A stretch of 64,000 nt of DNA from SpSt-398 sp041752235 (GCA_041752235.1 JBGSHM010000010.1:62001-126000), one strand, 5' to 3'; numbered from the stretch's first letter, positions 44,876-53,543 are shown. The notes: generated from the letters alone by a model not told the origin. A program made the numbers and translations.

Positions 44876-46951
44876 ATGCGTTGGATAAATATAATCATCG
44901 TTTGTCTGGTGAATCTGGCTGCGTTTGGACAAGAGACTACTGATTCAGTGAAGGCCCTCGAGGAAGTAACCGTGCGGGCCTTTGAGCAACACGGCACAAA
45001 TAGAAATTTGACTTCCGTCACCCGGGTCATTGAGCCGCAGCCCACCCTTTGGAATAACAAGACCTCCCTCCTATCCGGATTCAACACAGTGCCCGGTGTA
45101 CGCATGGAAGAAAGATCTCCCGGTAGCTATCGCATCAACATGCGGGGAAGTTCCTTGCGGTCACCCTTTGGTGTCCGCAATGTAAAAGTGTATTGGAATG
45201 ATATACCGGTGACCGATGCCGGTGGCAATACCTATTTCAATCAATTCGCCGTTAATAATTTTTCGTTTATCGAAGTCAATAAAGGCCCTGCGGGAAGTAT
45301 GTATGGTGCCGGAACGGGAGGACTAATATTGGTCAACAGCCTCGAACGTTGGAAACCGGGTGTTTCATTGGAATATATGACCGGTAGCTATGGCCTGCAG
45401 AACCTTTTTGCTTCGGCGCAATTTGGGAGAAAAAGCAAACAGGGAGATTCATTGGGATGGGTTTCGCAAAACCAGGTGACCTATTCGCATAATGAAACCG
45501 ATGGATACCGGGCACAGAGCCGGATGCGACGCGATAATATTAGTTGGGAATCGAAATTGAAGATTTCTGACCGGCAACAGATACGCGCTTCGCTGCTTTA
45601 TTCCGATCTATATTATCAAACCCCGGGTGGATTGACCTATACCGAATACCTGGCTGATCCGCGTGCGGCACGTCCAGCGGTGGGGGCATTCCCCTCAGCG
45701 ATAAATGCCAAAGCCGCCATATTTCAAAAAACGCTTACAGCCGGTTTTACCAGTGAATACCAGATCAACAGTAATCTCCTCAACCGCACCACCCTGTATG
45801 GAGCACATGCGGAAGTAAATAATTCGGCCGTGCGCAACTTCGAACGAAGAAAGGAACCGGGTTGGGGCGGGCGGAGCGTATTTGTTTTGCATAAAAAAAA
45901 CAGGGTGGAAGAATTTCAAGCAGTAGCGGGTGCTGAATTTCAGAAAGGATATTTTAACACCCAGGTATTTAGTAATCAGGGTGGTCAAGCCGATACACTT
46001 CAGACCAACGACGATATTGCCTATACGACCTATAGCTTGTTTGCACAGGCGCATTATTCCTTGCAAGATACCTGGTTGTTTCTGGCAGGTGTAAGTGTAA
46101 ATAAAACAAAAGTCGGCTTTACGCGGTACAGCGCAAGGCCTGTTTGGGAAGCTGATCGCACCTATAAGAATGAGATCGCTCCACGACTATCGGTGAAAAA
46201 GACCTTTCACAACGATCTTTCAATTACGGCTATTCTTTCCCGTGGCTTCTCCCCTCCTACCATCTCCGAACTACTTCCATCTACGGGGGTAATCAGCACC
46301 GATCTGGAAGCGGAATATGGTTGGAACCGGGAGTTGACACTTCAGCATCGGTTTTTTAAAAAGCGGCTCGATCTTTCGCTCACAGCTTTTTCTTTTACGT
46401 TAAATAAAGCACTCGTACAGCGGCGCGATATTTCAGGCGCGGATTATTTTATCAATGCCGGCAAGGTCAATCAGCGAGGGGTCGAATCCAGTCTTCAGTA
46501 TTTACTTTTCTTTCCAAAACGATCTCTGTTTGACTATATAAATCTGCAAGGAGCTTTCACCTACCACCATTTTCGTTATGGGTCTTTTATCCGGGGCACC
46601 GATGATTTTACAGGGAAAACAGTTCCTTCTGTTCCTTCGCAGACCTACTCCATGCTGGCGCATGTAATTTTAAAAAACGGTTTATATCTCTCCTTGAATT
46701 TTTACACCGCTTCAAAGATCTATTTGAACGATGCGAATACGGCGGTGGCTTCTCCGTATGAAATTTTAGGAGGGCGGCTGGGTTGGAAAACAAACAAGAA
46801 GAAAAAATGGAACTTTGATCTGTATGTGGGTGGTGATAATTTATTGAATGAGAATTACAGTTTGGGAAATGATATTAATGCGGCGGGCGGGAGGTATTTT
46901 AATGTGGCGTATGGAAGAAATCTATTTGTCGGCGTGATACTTACCCGCTAA
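44876..46951 (+). CDS. TonB-dependent outer-membrane receptor
   Basis: A 691-residue receptor. Start ATG 44876 (the TTG two codons earlier is less likely) gives a signal ending at AAFGQ. TonB box-like LEEVTVRAFEQ, a plug (PGVRMEERSPGSYRINMRGSSLRSPFGVRNVKVYWNDIPVTDAGGNTYFNQF) and a C-terminal barrel ending LFVGVILTR. The plug opening resembles FecA/catecholate-type receptors. No substrate gene is adjacent. It is complete. Confidence 0.85.
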   Translation: MRWINIIIVCLVNLAAFGQETTDSVKALEEVTVRAFEQHGTNRNLTSVTRVIEPQPTLWNNKTSLLSGFNTVPGVRMEERSPGSYRINMRGSSLRSPFGVRNVKVYWNDIPVTDAGGNTYFNQFAVNNFSFIEVNKGPAGSMYGAGTGGLILVNSLERWKPGVSLEYMTGSYGLQNLFASAQFGRKSKQGDSLGWVSQNQVTYSHNETDGYRAQSRMRRDNISWESKLKISDRQQIRASLLYSDLYYQTPGGLTYTEYLADPRAARPAVGAFPSAINAKAAIFQKTLTAGFTSEYQINSNLLNRTTLYGAHAEVNNSAVRNFERRKEPGWGGRSVFVLHKKNRVEEFQAVAGAEFQKGYFNTQVFSNQGGQADTLQTNDDIAYTTYSLFAQAHYSLQDTWLFLAGVSVNKTKVGFTRYSARPVWEADRTYKNEIAPRLSVKKTFHNDLSITAILSRGFSPPTISELLPSTGVISTDLEAEYGWNRELTLQHRFFKKRLDLSLTAFSFTLNKALVQRRDISGADYFINAGKVNQRGVESSLQYLLFFPKRSLFDYINLQGAFTYHHFRYGSFIRGTDDFTGKTVPSVPSQTYSMLAHVILKNGLYLSLNFYTASKIYLNDANTAVASPYEILGGRLGWKTNKKKKWNFDLYVGGDNLLNENYSLGNDINAAGGRYFNVAYGRNLFVGVILTR

Positions 46952-47043
46952 GACACAAAGACGCGAGGGATTCACCGCAGAGAACAAGAGAACGCGGTAA
47001 ACTCCCGGCGCCACCTCGCGCCTTCGCGCCCTTGCGGTAAATC
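46945..47043. repeat. Intergenic repeat of the TTACCGC/GCGGTAAA family (copy 6)
   Basis: TTACCCGCTAAGACACAAAGACGCGAGGG, ATTCACCGCAGAGAACAAGAG and CCTCGCGCCTTCGCGCCCTTGCGGTAAA: an expanded copy with a duplicated left word. It lies between the TonB receptor stop and the cobalamin riboswitch. Confidence 0.55.
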
Positions 47044-47086
47044 CAACATTGTTGAAAACTTTTTAAATAAACCCATTATCTCTCTC

Positions 47087-47094
47087 TACATTTG
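47087..47094 (+). promoter_or_regulatory. Promoter -7 box before the cobalamin riboswitch
   Basis: TACATTTG matches TAnnTTTG and lies about 30 bases before the conserved riboswitch core, so the predicted start (about 47100) coincides with the riboswitch 5' edge. Confidence 0.55.
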
Positions 47095-47100
47095 CACCGA

Positions 47101-47300
47101 CCTGGTTCCTCCAACGAGGATGAAAAGGGAAACCGGTGTAAATCCGGTGCTATCCCCGTAGCTGTAAGTCCCGCTTATGCGGTCCAGTCACAAAGCCACT
47201 GCACGCCTCCAGCGTGTCGGGAAGGCGGTTGGACCGGGACAAGCCAGAAGACCTGCCAGATCAGCAATACTTATTTGCTTTCGGGTGAAAAGCAGGAGAT
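47101..47300 (+). promoter_or_regulatory. Cobalamin (adenosylcobalamin) riboswitch
   Basis: The conserved core is clear: AAAAGGGAA-CCGGTG, then AATCCGG-GC-TATCCCCGTAGCTGTAAG (47124-47168), a long middle part with AGCCACTG, and the B12 box GCCAGAAGACCTGCC (47243-47257). It stands in the leader of a TonB B12 receptor gene, 75 bases before its ATG. When cobalamin is bound, expression of the receptor would fall. This makes the receptor below BtuB-like. Confidence 0.93.
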
Positions 47301-47375
47301 GTAAAAGTCGAGGGACATTTATATTTCTTACTCTTTTATTTTCCGGAAGCAGTCACAAAAAAAATTTTTCTAAAA

Positions 47376-49313
47376 ATGAAAAGAAAATTTTTTGCCGTGA
47401 CTGCCCTGATCGCCATCGGCAGTCCGCTTCTCGCGCAACAAGACAGCTCTATTCGCAACCTGGATGAAGTGGTGATCACCGCTTCCAAGACCCCCCAAAA
47501 ACAAAGCGCCACTGGTAAGGTCATCACAGTCATTACCAAAGAACAACTGGAAAAAAGTGCCGGCAAGTCCTTGGCCCAGGTACTCAATGAACAGGCCGGT
47601 GTGGTAGTCAATGGCTCTTTGAATAATCCTGGCAGTGTACAAACTCTTTTCCTGCGTGGTGCTTCCAATGGCCGGGCACTGATCCTGGTGGATGGCATTC
47701 CGGTAAATGACCCTTCAACCATTACCAACGATTTTGACCTCAACCATTTCTCCATTCAGGATGCCGAACGGATCGAGATCTGCAAGGGCGCTCAATCCAC
47801 GCTCTATGGCAGTGACGCCATCGCGGGGGTGATCAATATCATTACCATTAAAAAAGACCTCAAGACCCCATTTGGTTTTAAAACGACCAATAGTGTGGGT
47901 AACCGAAACAGTATCCGCAACCAGTTTCAGGGATATGGGAAGGCGGGCAAGTTTCAGTACAATGCCCGGTTCTCGAATTATACGACCGATGGTTTCTCTT
48001 CTGCCACCACTCAAAATGGGAATAGCGGTCTGGAAAGAGATGGCTATGATGGCCATACGGCCAATGCCTCGCTGCAATATGAATCCGGCACAGGTTTTTC
48101 CATCCGTCCTTTTGTACAATACAGCCGTTACCAATCCGATGTAGATGCCGGGGTATTTGCCGATGACCGTGATTATTGGATCCGCAATAAGAATATCACC
48201 AGCGGCGTGAACCTGCGGTATCAAAAAGGTCGCGTGACCCTGGTTGGCAATTACCAGTACGGCGAACTGTCCCGCATTTACCTCAATGACAGTTTACATA
48301 CTCCCGGTTTTACCTTGTTTGAAGACAACCGCTATGATGGCCGTACCCAGTTTGCTGAGTTCTTTGGCAATGTACGGTTGAGCAAATTCGCGAGCCTGCT
48401 GGCTGGTCTGGATCATCGCTGGGGAAATATGAGTCAGTACTATTATTCGGTCAGCAGTTTTGGGCCCTATCTCAGCCAGTTCAATGATACTTCCATGAAC
48501 CAATTCTCGGTCTATGGTTCTTTATTTCTTCATTTTTTGGATGATGACCTGAATATCGAGATCGGGGGACGGGTCAATGACCATTCCCGTTATGGAGGCA
48601 ATAGCACCTTTACGTTCAACCCCTCTTATCGTTTAAGCGATCGCTTTCGGGTTTTTGGTAGTGTGGCTTCCGGATACAAAGCTCCCACCATCTATCAACT
48701 CTATGATGTATTCAGTGGAAATCCTGAGCTGAAACCTGAACGTTCTGTGAATTATGAAGTCGGCATTCAGCAAACTGGAAAGAAATGGAGCAACCGGATC
48801 GTTTATTTTTTCAGGGATATTGACAATGGATTGGATTTTGACTACAACAGCTTTGTGTACTTCAATTTTGTAAAACAAAAAGTGCATGGCGTTGAATACG
48901 AGTTCACGGCGCAGCCTACGGATAAATTGACCCTTTCCGGAAATTATACCTTCCTCGCAGGCAAAGAGACCACGCAGAGCCGGAAGAATTTTTCTGATAC
49001 TACCTATAGTTATTTATTACGCCGCCCCCAACATGCAGTCAATGTCACGGTAGGGTATCAGTTCAATAAAAAACTGGATGCTTCCCTCAATGCCAGAAGT
49101 ATCAGCAAGCGCTATGACCTGGGAGGTTATCAAATGGAAGATGTGAAACTGGATGGATATTTCCTGCTCAATGCGCATATTCAATACAAGTGGAGAGAGC
49201 ATATCCGGTTTTTTGTTGATGGACAAAATCTGTTGGACAAAACGTTTTTTGATCTTCGCGGATACAATTCGCTTCCGTTTACATTCGTAGGCGGTATAAG
49301 CATTGAACTCTAA
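47376..49313 (+). CDS. btuB: TonB-dependent vitamin B12 receptor
   Basis: A 645-residue receptor. The signal peptide ends at PLLAQ, followed by a TonB box-like NLDEVVITASKTPQKQSATGKVITVIT, a plug (GVVVNGSLNNPGSVQTLFLRGASNGRALILVDGIPVNDPSTITNDFDLNHFSIQDAERIEICKGAQSTLYGSDAIAGVINI) and a barrel ending at FVGGISIEL. The cobalamin riboswitch directly upstream decides the call in favour of BtuB among similar receptors. It would import cobalamin over the outer membrane. Confidence 0.9.
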   Translation: MKRKFFAVTALIAIGSPLLAQQDSSIRNLDEVVITASKTPQKQSATGKVITVITKEQLEKSAGKSLAQVLNEQAGVVVNGSLNNPGSVQTLFLRGASNGRALILVDGIPVNDPSTITNDFDLNHFSIQDAERIEICKGAQSTLYGSDAIAGVINIITIKKDLKTPFGFKTTNSVGNRNSIRNQFQGYGKAGKFQYNARFSNYTTDGFSSATTQNGNSGLERDGYDGHTANASLQYESGTGFSIRPFVQYSRYQSDVDAGVFADDRDYWIRNKNITSGVNLRYQKGRVTLVGNYQYGELSRIYLNDSLHTPGFTLFEDNRYDGRTQFAEFFGNVRLSKFASLLAGLDHRWGNMSQYYYSVSSFGPYLSQFNDTSMNQFSVYGSLFLHFLDDDLNIEIGGRVNDHSRYGGNSTFTFNPSYRLSDRFRVFGSVASGYKAPTIYQLYDVFSGNPELKPERSVNYEVGIQQTGKKWSNRIVYFFRDIDNGLDFDYNSFVYFNFVKQKVHGVEYEFTAQPTDKLTLSGNYTFLAGKETTQSRKNFSDTTYSYLLRRPQHAVNVTVGYQFNKKLDASLNARSISKRYDLGGYQMEDVKLDGYFLLNAHIQYKWREHIRFFVDGQNLLDKTFFDLRGYNSLPFTFVGGISIEL

Positions 49314-49315
49314 TC

Positions 49316-49390
49316 CTTGCGTACCCTTGCGCCCTCGCGTCCTGGCGGTAAAACTTAACCGCTAAGACGCCAGGGCGCTAGGGTACGCTA
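49316..49390. repeat. Intergenic repeat of the TTACCGC/GCGGTAAA family (copy 7)
   Basis: GCGTACCCTTGCGCCCTCGCGTCCTGGCGGTAAA faces AACCGCTAAGACGCCAGGGCGCTAGGGTACGC, one of the best inverted copies (about 30 bp with a few mismatches). It lies between the convergent btuB and phosphatase genes. Confidence 0.65.
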
Positions 49391-50446
49391 AGGTTTCAGG
49401 CCAAGCATTTGAATAGACAGGCCCGCCAAATCTCTTTGATAGATCTGTTGTTTTTCTTTCATTTCTCCCAGGGCAGGGATATTCGGGCCCAGCATGGCCA
49501 GCCAGGTTTGCGAGGAGCCTTTGATATGCAGCCCATGGCCAGTCCACCGGGCATCGCGTTGCCCGCGACCATGATCTGTTGTTATGATAAGGGTAGTATT
49601 GTCTTTGTATTCAGGGGTCGTTTGTATCCAATGCCAGAGTTCCCCTACCATGCGGTCAAATTCATTTGCTTGTTGCAGGTAGAGGTCGTAGCGGCCCTGG
49701 TGGGCGAATTCATCTGTTTCACCAAGTCCCAGAAAAACAAAGCGTGGGTGTTTCTCGGCCATGTATTCTTTGGCGGCGATAAACGTCAGCCTGTCGTGGC
49801 GGGTATGCTCTTTTTTATAAATGCCTTCGTCCTGCAAGCGGTTCAGGTACGCGGCTGTTTCGGTAGCCAGAGAAAGGGAATCATAGCCGCTGTTGATGGG
49901 AAGCTTTGATCTTTTCTCATTTAAGATATAGGGGAATACATCCCATGAACTAAAGGCCGCCACCTTTCCTTCAAACTCAGGCTGGCTATTCATGTATTCC
50001 AGGATATTCCGGTTGGGGTTGTTCTTTTTCCCATTTGAAAATATTCCCAGGTCGGTATTTCCCGTCAGTATTTCATTGTATCCCGGATAAGAGATCGAAT
50101 AGGCGTTGGCGGTATTGACCTTATTGTTGTGTTGGCGGTTGCCATAGAGCTGGCCTTGTTTGGCGATCACGCGCCAAAAGAAAGGCATGAGTCTTTCCCT
50201 TCTTTCTTCCGGTGTAGCGCCATCATAGAGCCAGCTAAGGGTTTCCCCTTGGGGGGTATAGTCAGGATCCTGGAGCAGATCTGGATCAGCGCCCTGAAAC
50301 ATTTCCTGCCAGCGAAAACCATCGGTAGTAATGAGGATAAGGTGCTGAACCGGCTTTTGCGGTACCACAGGCTTTTTTGGGTGAGGCTTAAAGCCCGGCG
50401 TGATCAGTGAAGCAAGGATAAGAAAGCTTATCCAGTTTCTTTTCAT
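49388..50446 (-). CDS. Alkaline phosphatase/phosphodiesterase-superfamily protein
   Basis: A 352-residue exported protein with an N-terminal signal (ISFLILASLITPGF). The family features are ILITTDGFRWQEMFQGADPDLL (metal aspartate), the nucleophile region SYPGYNEILTGN (a serine or threonine), and ILITTDHGRGQRDARWTGHG. It resembles nucleotide pyrophosphatase/phosphodiesterase or phosphoglyceromutase-like members. The substrate is not known. It is a single gene. Confidence 0.8.
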   Translation of the reverse strand: MKRNWISFLILASLITPGFKPHPKKPVVPQKPVQHLILITTDGFRWQEMFQGADPDLLQDPDYTPQGETLSWLYDGATPEERRERLMPFFWRVIAKQGQLYGNRQHNNKVNTANAYSISYPGYNEILTGNTDLGIFSNGKKNNPNRNILEYMNSQPEFEGKVAAFSSWDVFPYILNEKRSKLPINSGYDSLSLATETAAYLNRLQDEGIYKKEHTRHDRLTFIAAKEYMAEKHPRFVFLGLGETDEFAHQGRYDLYLQQANEFDRMVGELWHWIQTTPEYKDNTTLIITTDHGRGQRDARWTGHGLHIKGSSQTWLAMLGPNIPALGEMKEKQQIYQRDLAGLSIQMLGLKP

Positions 50447-50529
50447 TAGTGCGGAAAAAGGTTGTGCAAAGATGGAAAGGTATTGTAAATAGAATGTTAT
50501 GAGAAGATTAGGAAAATGTTATAAACCAT

Positions 50530-50612
50530 ACCAGGATTACGCGGATGTTGTGGATTTCACGGATTAGAAGGCGTCTACCTTATCCCTGAAATCCGTGTTA
50601 TCCGTGAAATCT
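50530..50612. repeat. Inverted GGATTTCACGGATTAG / CTGAAATCCGTG word repeat
   Basis: GCGGATGTTGTGGATTTCACGGATTAGAAGG faces CTTATCCCTGAAATCCGTG-TTATCCGTGAAATC. It is another locus-specific word pair, between the divergent phosphodiesterase gene and marC. Confidence 0.5.
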
Positions 50613-50644
50613 TCAAAATCACCGACAATTACTACCTTTAAATA

Positions 50645-51232
50645 ATGGATTTTTCCCTTGATTTCAACCAGCTCCTGACTGTAACCTTCACGCTTTTTGC
50701 GGTCATTGATATAGTTGGGTCTATTCCCATTTTGATCACCTTGAAACAAAAGATGGGCGAGATACGCGAGGCACGTGCCACAATGGTTTCGGGGGCTTTG
50801 ATGATCGGATTTATGTTTGTGGGAGAAGGCTTTTTAAAAATATTGGGATTGGATAAAGAGGCTTTTGCTGTGGGTGGTTCCATTGTGATCTTTATCCTTG
50901 GATTGGAGATGGTGTTGGGGATGGAGTTTTTCAAGAGTGAGAAAGATGTAAAAGCTGCTACCGTTGTTCCCATTGCCTTTCCGTTGATTGCCGGGTCGGG
51001 AACTTTAACCACGATCATGTCCCTGCGTGGGGCGCAGTACAATGAATTCACTCTTCTGGTGGCGATACTCATCAACCTGATCATCATTTACCTCGTACTT
51101 CATTCCCTGGGTCGGATCGCCAAGATCCTTGGTCCTGCAGGCTTGCTGGCGGTACGCAAATTCTTTGGGGTTATTTTGCTGGCGATTGCGGTGAAGATCT
51201 TTGCGGCGAATGCGCCGGGACTTCTGCGGTAA
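50645..51232 (+). CDS. MarC-family membrane protein
   Basis: A 195-residue inner-membrane protein with six helices. Family segments are FTLFAVIDIVGSIPILITL (helix 1), GFMFVGEGFLKILGL, AFAVGGSIVIFILGLEMVLG, and the reentrant-loop region PIAFPLIAGSGTLTTIMSLRG. The function in bacteria is unknown; it was named for the mar locus but is not a drug pump there. It is complete and alone. Confidence 0.9.
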   Translation: MDFSLDFNQLLTVTFTLFAVIDIVGSIPILITLKQKMGEIREARATMVSGALMIGFMFVGEGFLKILGLDKEAFAVGGSIVIFILGLEMVLGMEFFKSEKDVKAATVVPIAFPLIAGSGTLTTIMSLRGAQYNEFTLLVAILINLIIIYLVLHSLGRIAKILGPAGLLAVRKFFGVILLAIAVKIFAANAPGLLR

Positions 51233-51238
51233 AAGAAT

Positions 51239-51303
51239 TATAGATTATTGATTATTAATTACTGACTATCGTCCTCATAATCAATAATTAATAATCAATA
51301 ATC
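51239..51303. repeat. Inverted ATTGATTATTAATTA / TAATCAATAATTAATAATCAAT word repeat
   Basis: GATTATTGATTATTAATTA faces TAATCAATAATTAATAATCAATAATC around a loop of about 16 bases. It is the transcript-end region of marC and lies 50 bases before the tRNA gene. Confidence 0.55.
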
Positions 51304-51355
51304 CCTTTTATATCCTTCAAAAATTAGCGCTGAACCCTTATCTTTGCCCCCCTCC

Positions 51356-51427
51356 GGCCTCGTAGTACAATGGATAGTATAAGAGTTTCCGAAGCTCCAG
51401 ATACAGGTTCGATTCCTGTCGAGGCTA
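51356..51427 (+). tRNA. tRNA-Arg (anticodon CCG)
   Basis: Acceptor stem 51356-51362 with 51420-51426 (7 pairs, the first a G-U), D-arm GTAC/GTAT, anticodon loop TTCCGAA with anticodon CCG at 51389-51391, T-arm ACAGG-TTCGATT-CCTGT. The anticodon stem has one A-C mismatch at its top and one G-U. The 3' CCA is not encoded. Its 3' end is repeated at 54461, so it is the integration site of the island that follows. Confidence 0.9.
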
Positions 51428-51490
51428 CACCCGAATTTTTGGATTTAAGGAATTTGAGGATCGAGATTTGACCTTGAGTTCCTTATTTTG
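51415..51490 (+). repeat. Left direct repeat of the tRNA-Arg island (attachment-site-like)
   Basis: This 76-base stretch, from the T-arm end of the tRNA into its downstream flank, matches 54461-54536 with 3 mismatches. The first 33 bases or so are identical. The repeat marks the probable left end of an inserted element. Confidence 0.75.
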
Positions 51491-51609
51491 GGTGGCCATG
51501 GTTCTTTATCACAATTAGCTGACAATAAACGCGATAGTAAAAAAAATTTAATATTTGTTTAAAAGTGTTTTCGAATGATTATTAAGTCTTAAACTTTTAT
51601 AAATATTAC

Positions 51610-51617
51610 TACCTTTG
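51610..51617 (+). promoter_or_regulatory. Promoter -7 box for a possible small RNA
   Basis: TACCTTTG fits TAnnTTTG in an AT-rich stretch (51535-51610), just before two stable stem-loops. Confidence 0.45.
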
Positions 51618-51621
51618 TATC

Positions 51622-51690
51622 ATCGGCGGTGGATCATTCGTGATCCCCCAACGACAAAGACTTGAAAAGGACCTTACGGGGTCCTTTTCG
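51622..51690 (+). ncRNA. Possible small RNA of about 70 nt at the island's left end
   Basis: Behind the -7 box lie a hairpin GGATCA-TTCG-TGATCC with a stable tetraloop (51631-51646) and then GAAAAGGACC-TTACGG-GGTCCTTTTC (51664-51689), a 10-bp terminator-like stem whose right arm ends in Ts. There is no ORF. It could equally be the terminator of the minus-strand tRNase-like gene at 51693, so the RNA is only a proposal. Confidence 0.4.
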
Positions 51691-51692
51691 CA

Positions 51693-52226
51693 TTATTGGA
51701 GCATCTTATAAATATTCTTTCCCATGATCTCTTGGTAAGTTAACCGGAAAAACCGATTGCGGTAAAATAGCAGAATTTCAACCAGTTTTCTCTGTCCAAC
51801 AATTCCGCTTCTCAGTCCATCCACAAGTGTCCGTGTATCAATATCTGAAACAATATCAATAACCAAGCGGTTGGCCTGTTGAGCCCCACCTGTGATACGG
51901 TTAGCAATCGTGTCAGGATTTTTACTCGAGATACTTTTCAGATCCGCTTTAAGGATAACATGGCTCCTGATCAAAAAAACATCAAATCGTTTTCCGTCAC
52001 GGGTAAACATGCCGGAAGGGGCGAATAGAACATCATAATCCATCGCAGTTAATGCACGAGCGGTAGAGATTTCATGATCATGATCCATATCTTCCTTCTC
52101 GGTATAAACAGAGCAATCGGTACTGCGATCAGTATGTAGCACGACCCACTCTTCGGAACCCAGCAAATTCTCGATAGCTTTTCGCTTCTTTTTTGTTCCA
52201 ACTGCATCATTATATTTTTTGATCAA
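51693..52226 (-). CDS. Stand-alone CdiA-type tRNase-like domain protein
   Basis: A 177-residue protein resembling the CdiA C-terminal tRNA-nuclease domain (BECR fold): HTDRSTDCSVYTEKEDMDHDHEISTARALTAMDYDVLFAPSGMFTRDGKRFDVFLIRSHVILKADLKSISSKNPDTIANRITGG is read here in pieces as DYDVLFAPSGMF, RFDVFLIR, KADLKSISSKNPDTIANRI and VSDIDTRTLVDGLRSG. The start is TTG. The frame stays open to 52325, and a further ATG at 52346 is separated by an in-frame TAA six codons in. No immunity gene is recognised. It is in the tRNA-Arg island. Confidence 0.6.
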   Translation of the reverse strand: MIKKYNDAVGTKKKRKAIENLLGSEEWVVLHTDRSTDCSVYTEKEDMDHDHEISTARALTAMDYDVLFAPSGMFTRDGKRFDVFLIRSHVILKADLKSISSKNPDTIANRITGGAQQANRLVIDIVSDIDTRTLVDGLRSGIVGQRKLVEILLFYRNRFFRLTYQEIMGKNIYKMLQ

Positions 52227-52526
52227 AGAACTGAAGACAGTAATATCGACAAATACAATGCGGTTTTCTGCAGAAGGATCGTATCCTACCTCAATAGCTC
52301 TTTCTTCACCATTTCCCGGTTTGGATTATTCGCCGTTTTCGCTCATTTGGAGATCACTTTTGCTCAATTGCAAAGATACTCTGTTTGGAATATTGGAAAT
52401 TAGTACCGCTTCCATTGTCTTACTAACTTTAAAATAACACTATTATAGTTCACCTGACTACGGCCCTTCAAGCCATAAATCATCCTACGCCGCTCTTCTT
52501 TATCTGAACTTTTTCGGAACGATAAT
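52227..52526. other. Intergenic stretch with upstream open frame and a diverged repeat
   Basis: From 52227 to 52325 the frame of the tRNase-like gene stays open (translating GYDPSAENRIVFVDITVFSS), preceded by an ATG at 52346 with a TAA after six codons, so the original start may have been lost. At 52414-52470 is a degenerate copy of a sequence also at 53574-53634 and 55917-55977 (words GTCTTACT-AACT...CTGACTACGGCC). No other gene is visible. Confidence 0.4.
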
Positions 52527-53543
52527 TTATTTGTCCAAAGACGGTTTAACAAGAGCCCCGCTTCGCGAATCCAGGATACAAAGGGCGTCACTTCCCAGGT
52601 GGGGGCTGTGCATATCATCCTTGTTTGTGATAATGGCTAGCATCCCAGCTCTGCATACACAGTAAGAAATCCGGGTGCTGAGATCGGATGGGGTTTCCCA
52701 TAATTTTTTGCCCTGTAAATCAACCCGGGTAAATACGGCCTTTGATTCGCTGCTGGTTTTCCTCTGGTGAATAATAATATACCCTTCGGGTGTAGAAAGA
52801 CGAATGACCTGATCCAGGTAATTGTCTACCGCTAAACAGGGATCGAAATAAAGGGTTTCACCAAGATTTTGTAAGGAGTCATAGATATAGCGATTATACA
52901 AACCAATCTTTTCCAGAGAATATTTCGTCGAATAAAATTGCATAGGATAGGCGGATCCCTCTAAATCGGTAAAACCAGGCCTGGTATCTGCGGCGGCCTC
53001 TTTGTTTCTTGCTAATATAAAAACACGATTGTATTGTGTATCGCATCGCGTTCCATAGTCCTCCTTGTGTAGTAGCCTATTATAATTGATCTTGGAAACA
53101 ATTGGAGCAGGTTCCTTTCCCGAGGCCCAGGCTTTTTTAATATCGGTCTCCGCAAGGGAAGTGATATCAAAAGCCCTTACCCGACCTATATCCAGCCAAA
53201 TCGTATTTCCTTCTACACCTTTACAGGTTACGGTCTGGTTATCCAGCCTTCCGGTTTTTAATAATTTTACCTTCTTCAGGAATTTTCCGGTTCGTGTTTC
53301 ATACTGTTTGAGCCACCAGGTGGTCGTATATTCTGTTTTGCGGTAACCGCCATTGACTTGCGAAGTGACGCCGTCATTCTCGGCAACAAGTACCACCACC
53401 AACTTTCCATCCAGACTCAGGGCGGGCATTCCGATTACTCCAAAGTTGGTGCTTGTTTGCTGACAGCCTTTTAAAAAAAAGAAAATGCCAATCCCGATCG
53501 TAATTAATAGAACAGGAACGAGTACGATGCTTCGATGCTTCAT
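52527..53543 (-). CDS. Anchored extracytoplasmic protein of unknown function
   Basis: A 338-residue protein with an N-terminal helix and a cysteine (IVLVPVLLITIGIGIFFFLKGCQQ), probably a lipoprotein or anchor. The rest is beta-rich with repeated patterns (LSLDGKLVVVLVAEND, DLQGKKLWETPSDL, LCILDSRSGALV) like a beta-propeller. It vaguely recalls the PA2928 family, a tentative guess. It lies in the tRNA-Arg island, on the same strand as the tRNase-like gene, with no evident link. Confidence 0.55.
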   Translation of the reverse strand: MKHRSIVLVPVLLITIGIGIFFFLKGCQQTSTNFGVIGMPALSLDGKLVVVLVAENDGVTSQVNGGYRKTEYTTTWWLKQYETRTGKFLKKVKLLKTGRLDNQTVTCKGVEGNTIWLDIGRVRAFDITSLAETDIKKAWASGKEPAPIVSKINYNRLLHKEDYGTRCDTQYNRVFILARNKEAAADTRPGFTDLEGSAYPMQFYSTKYSLEKIGLYNRYIYDSLQNLGETLYFDPCLAVDNYLDQVIRLSTPEGYIIIHQRKTSSESKAVFTRVDLQGKKLWETPSDLSTRISYCVCRAGMLAIITNKDDMHSPHLGSDALCILDSRSGALVKPSLDK

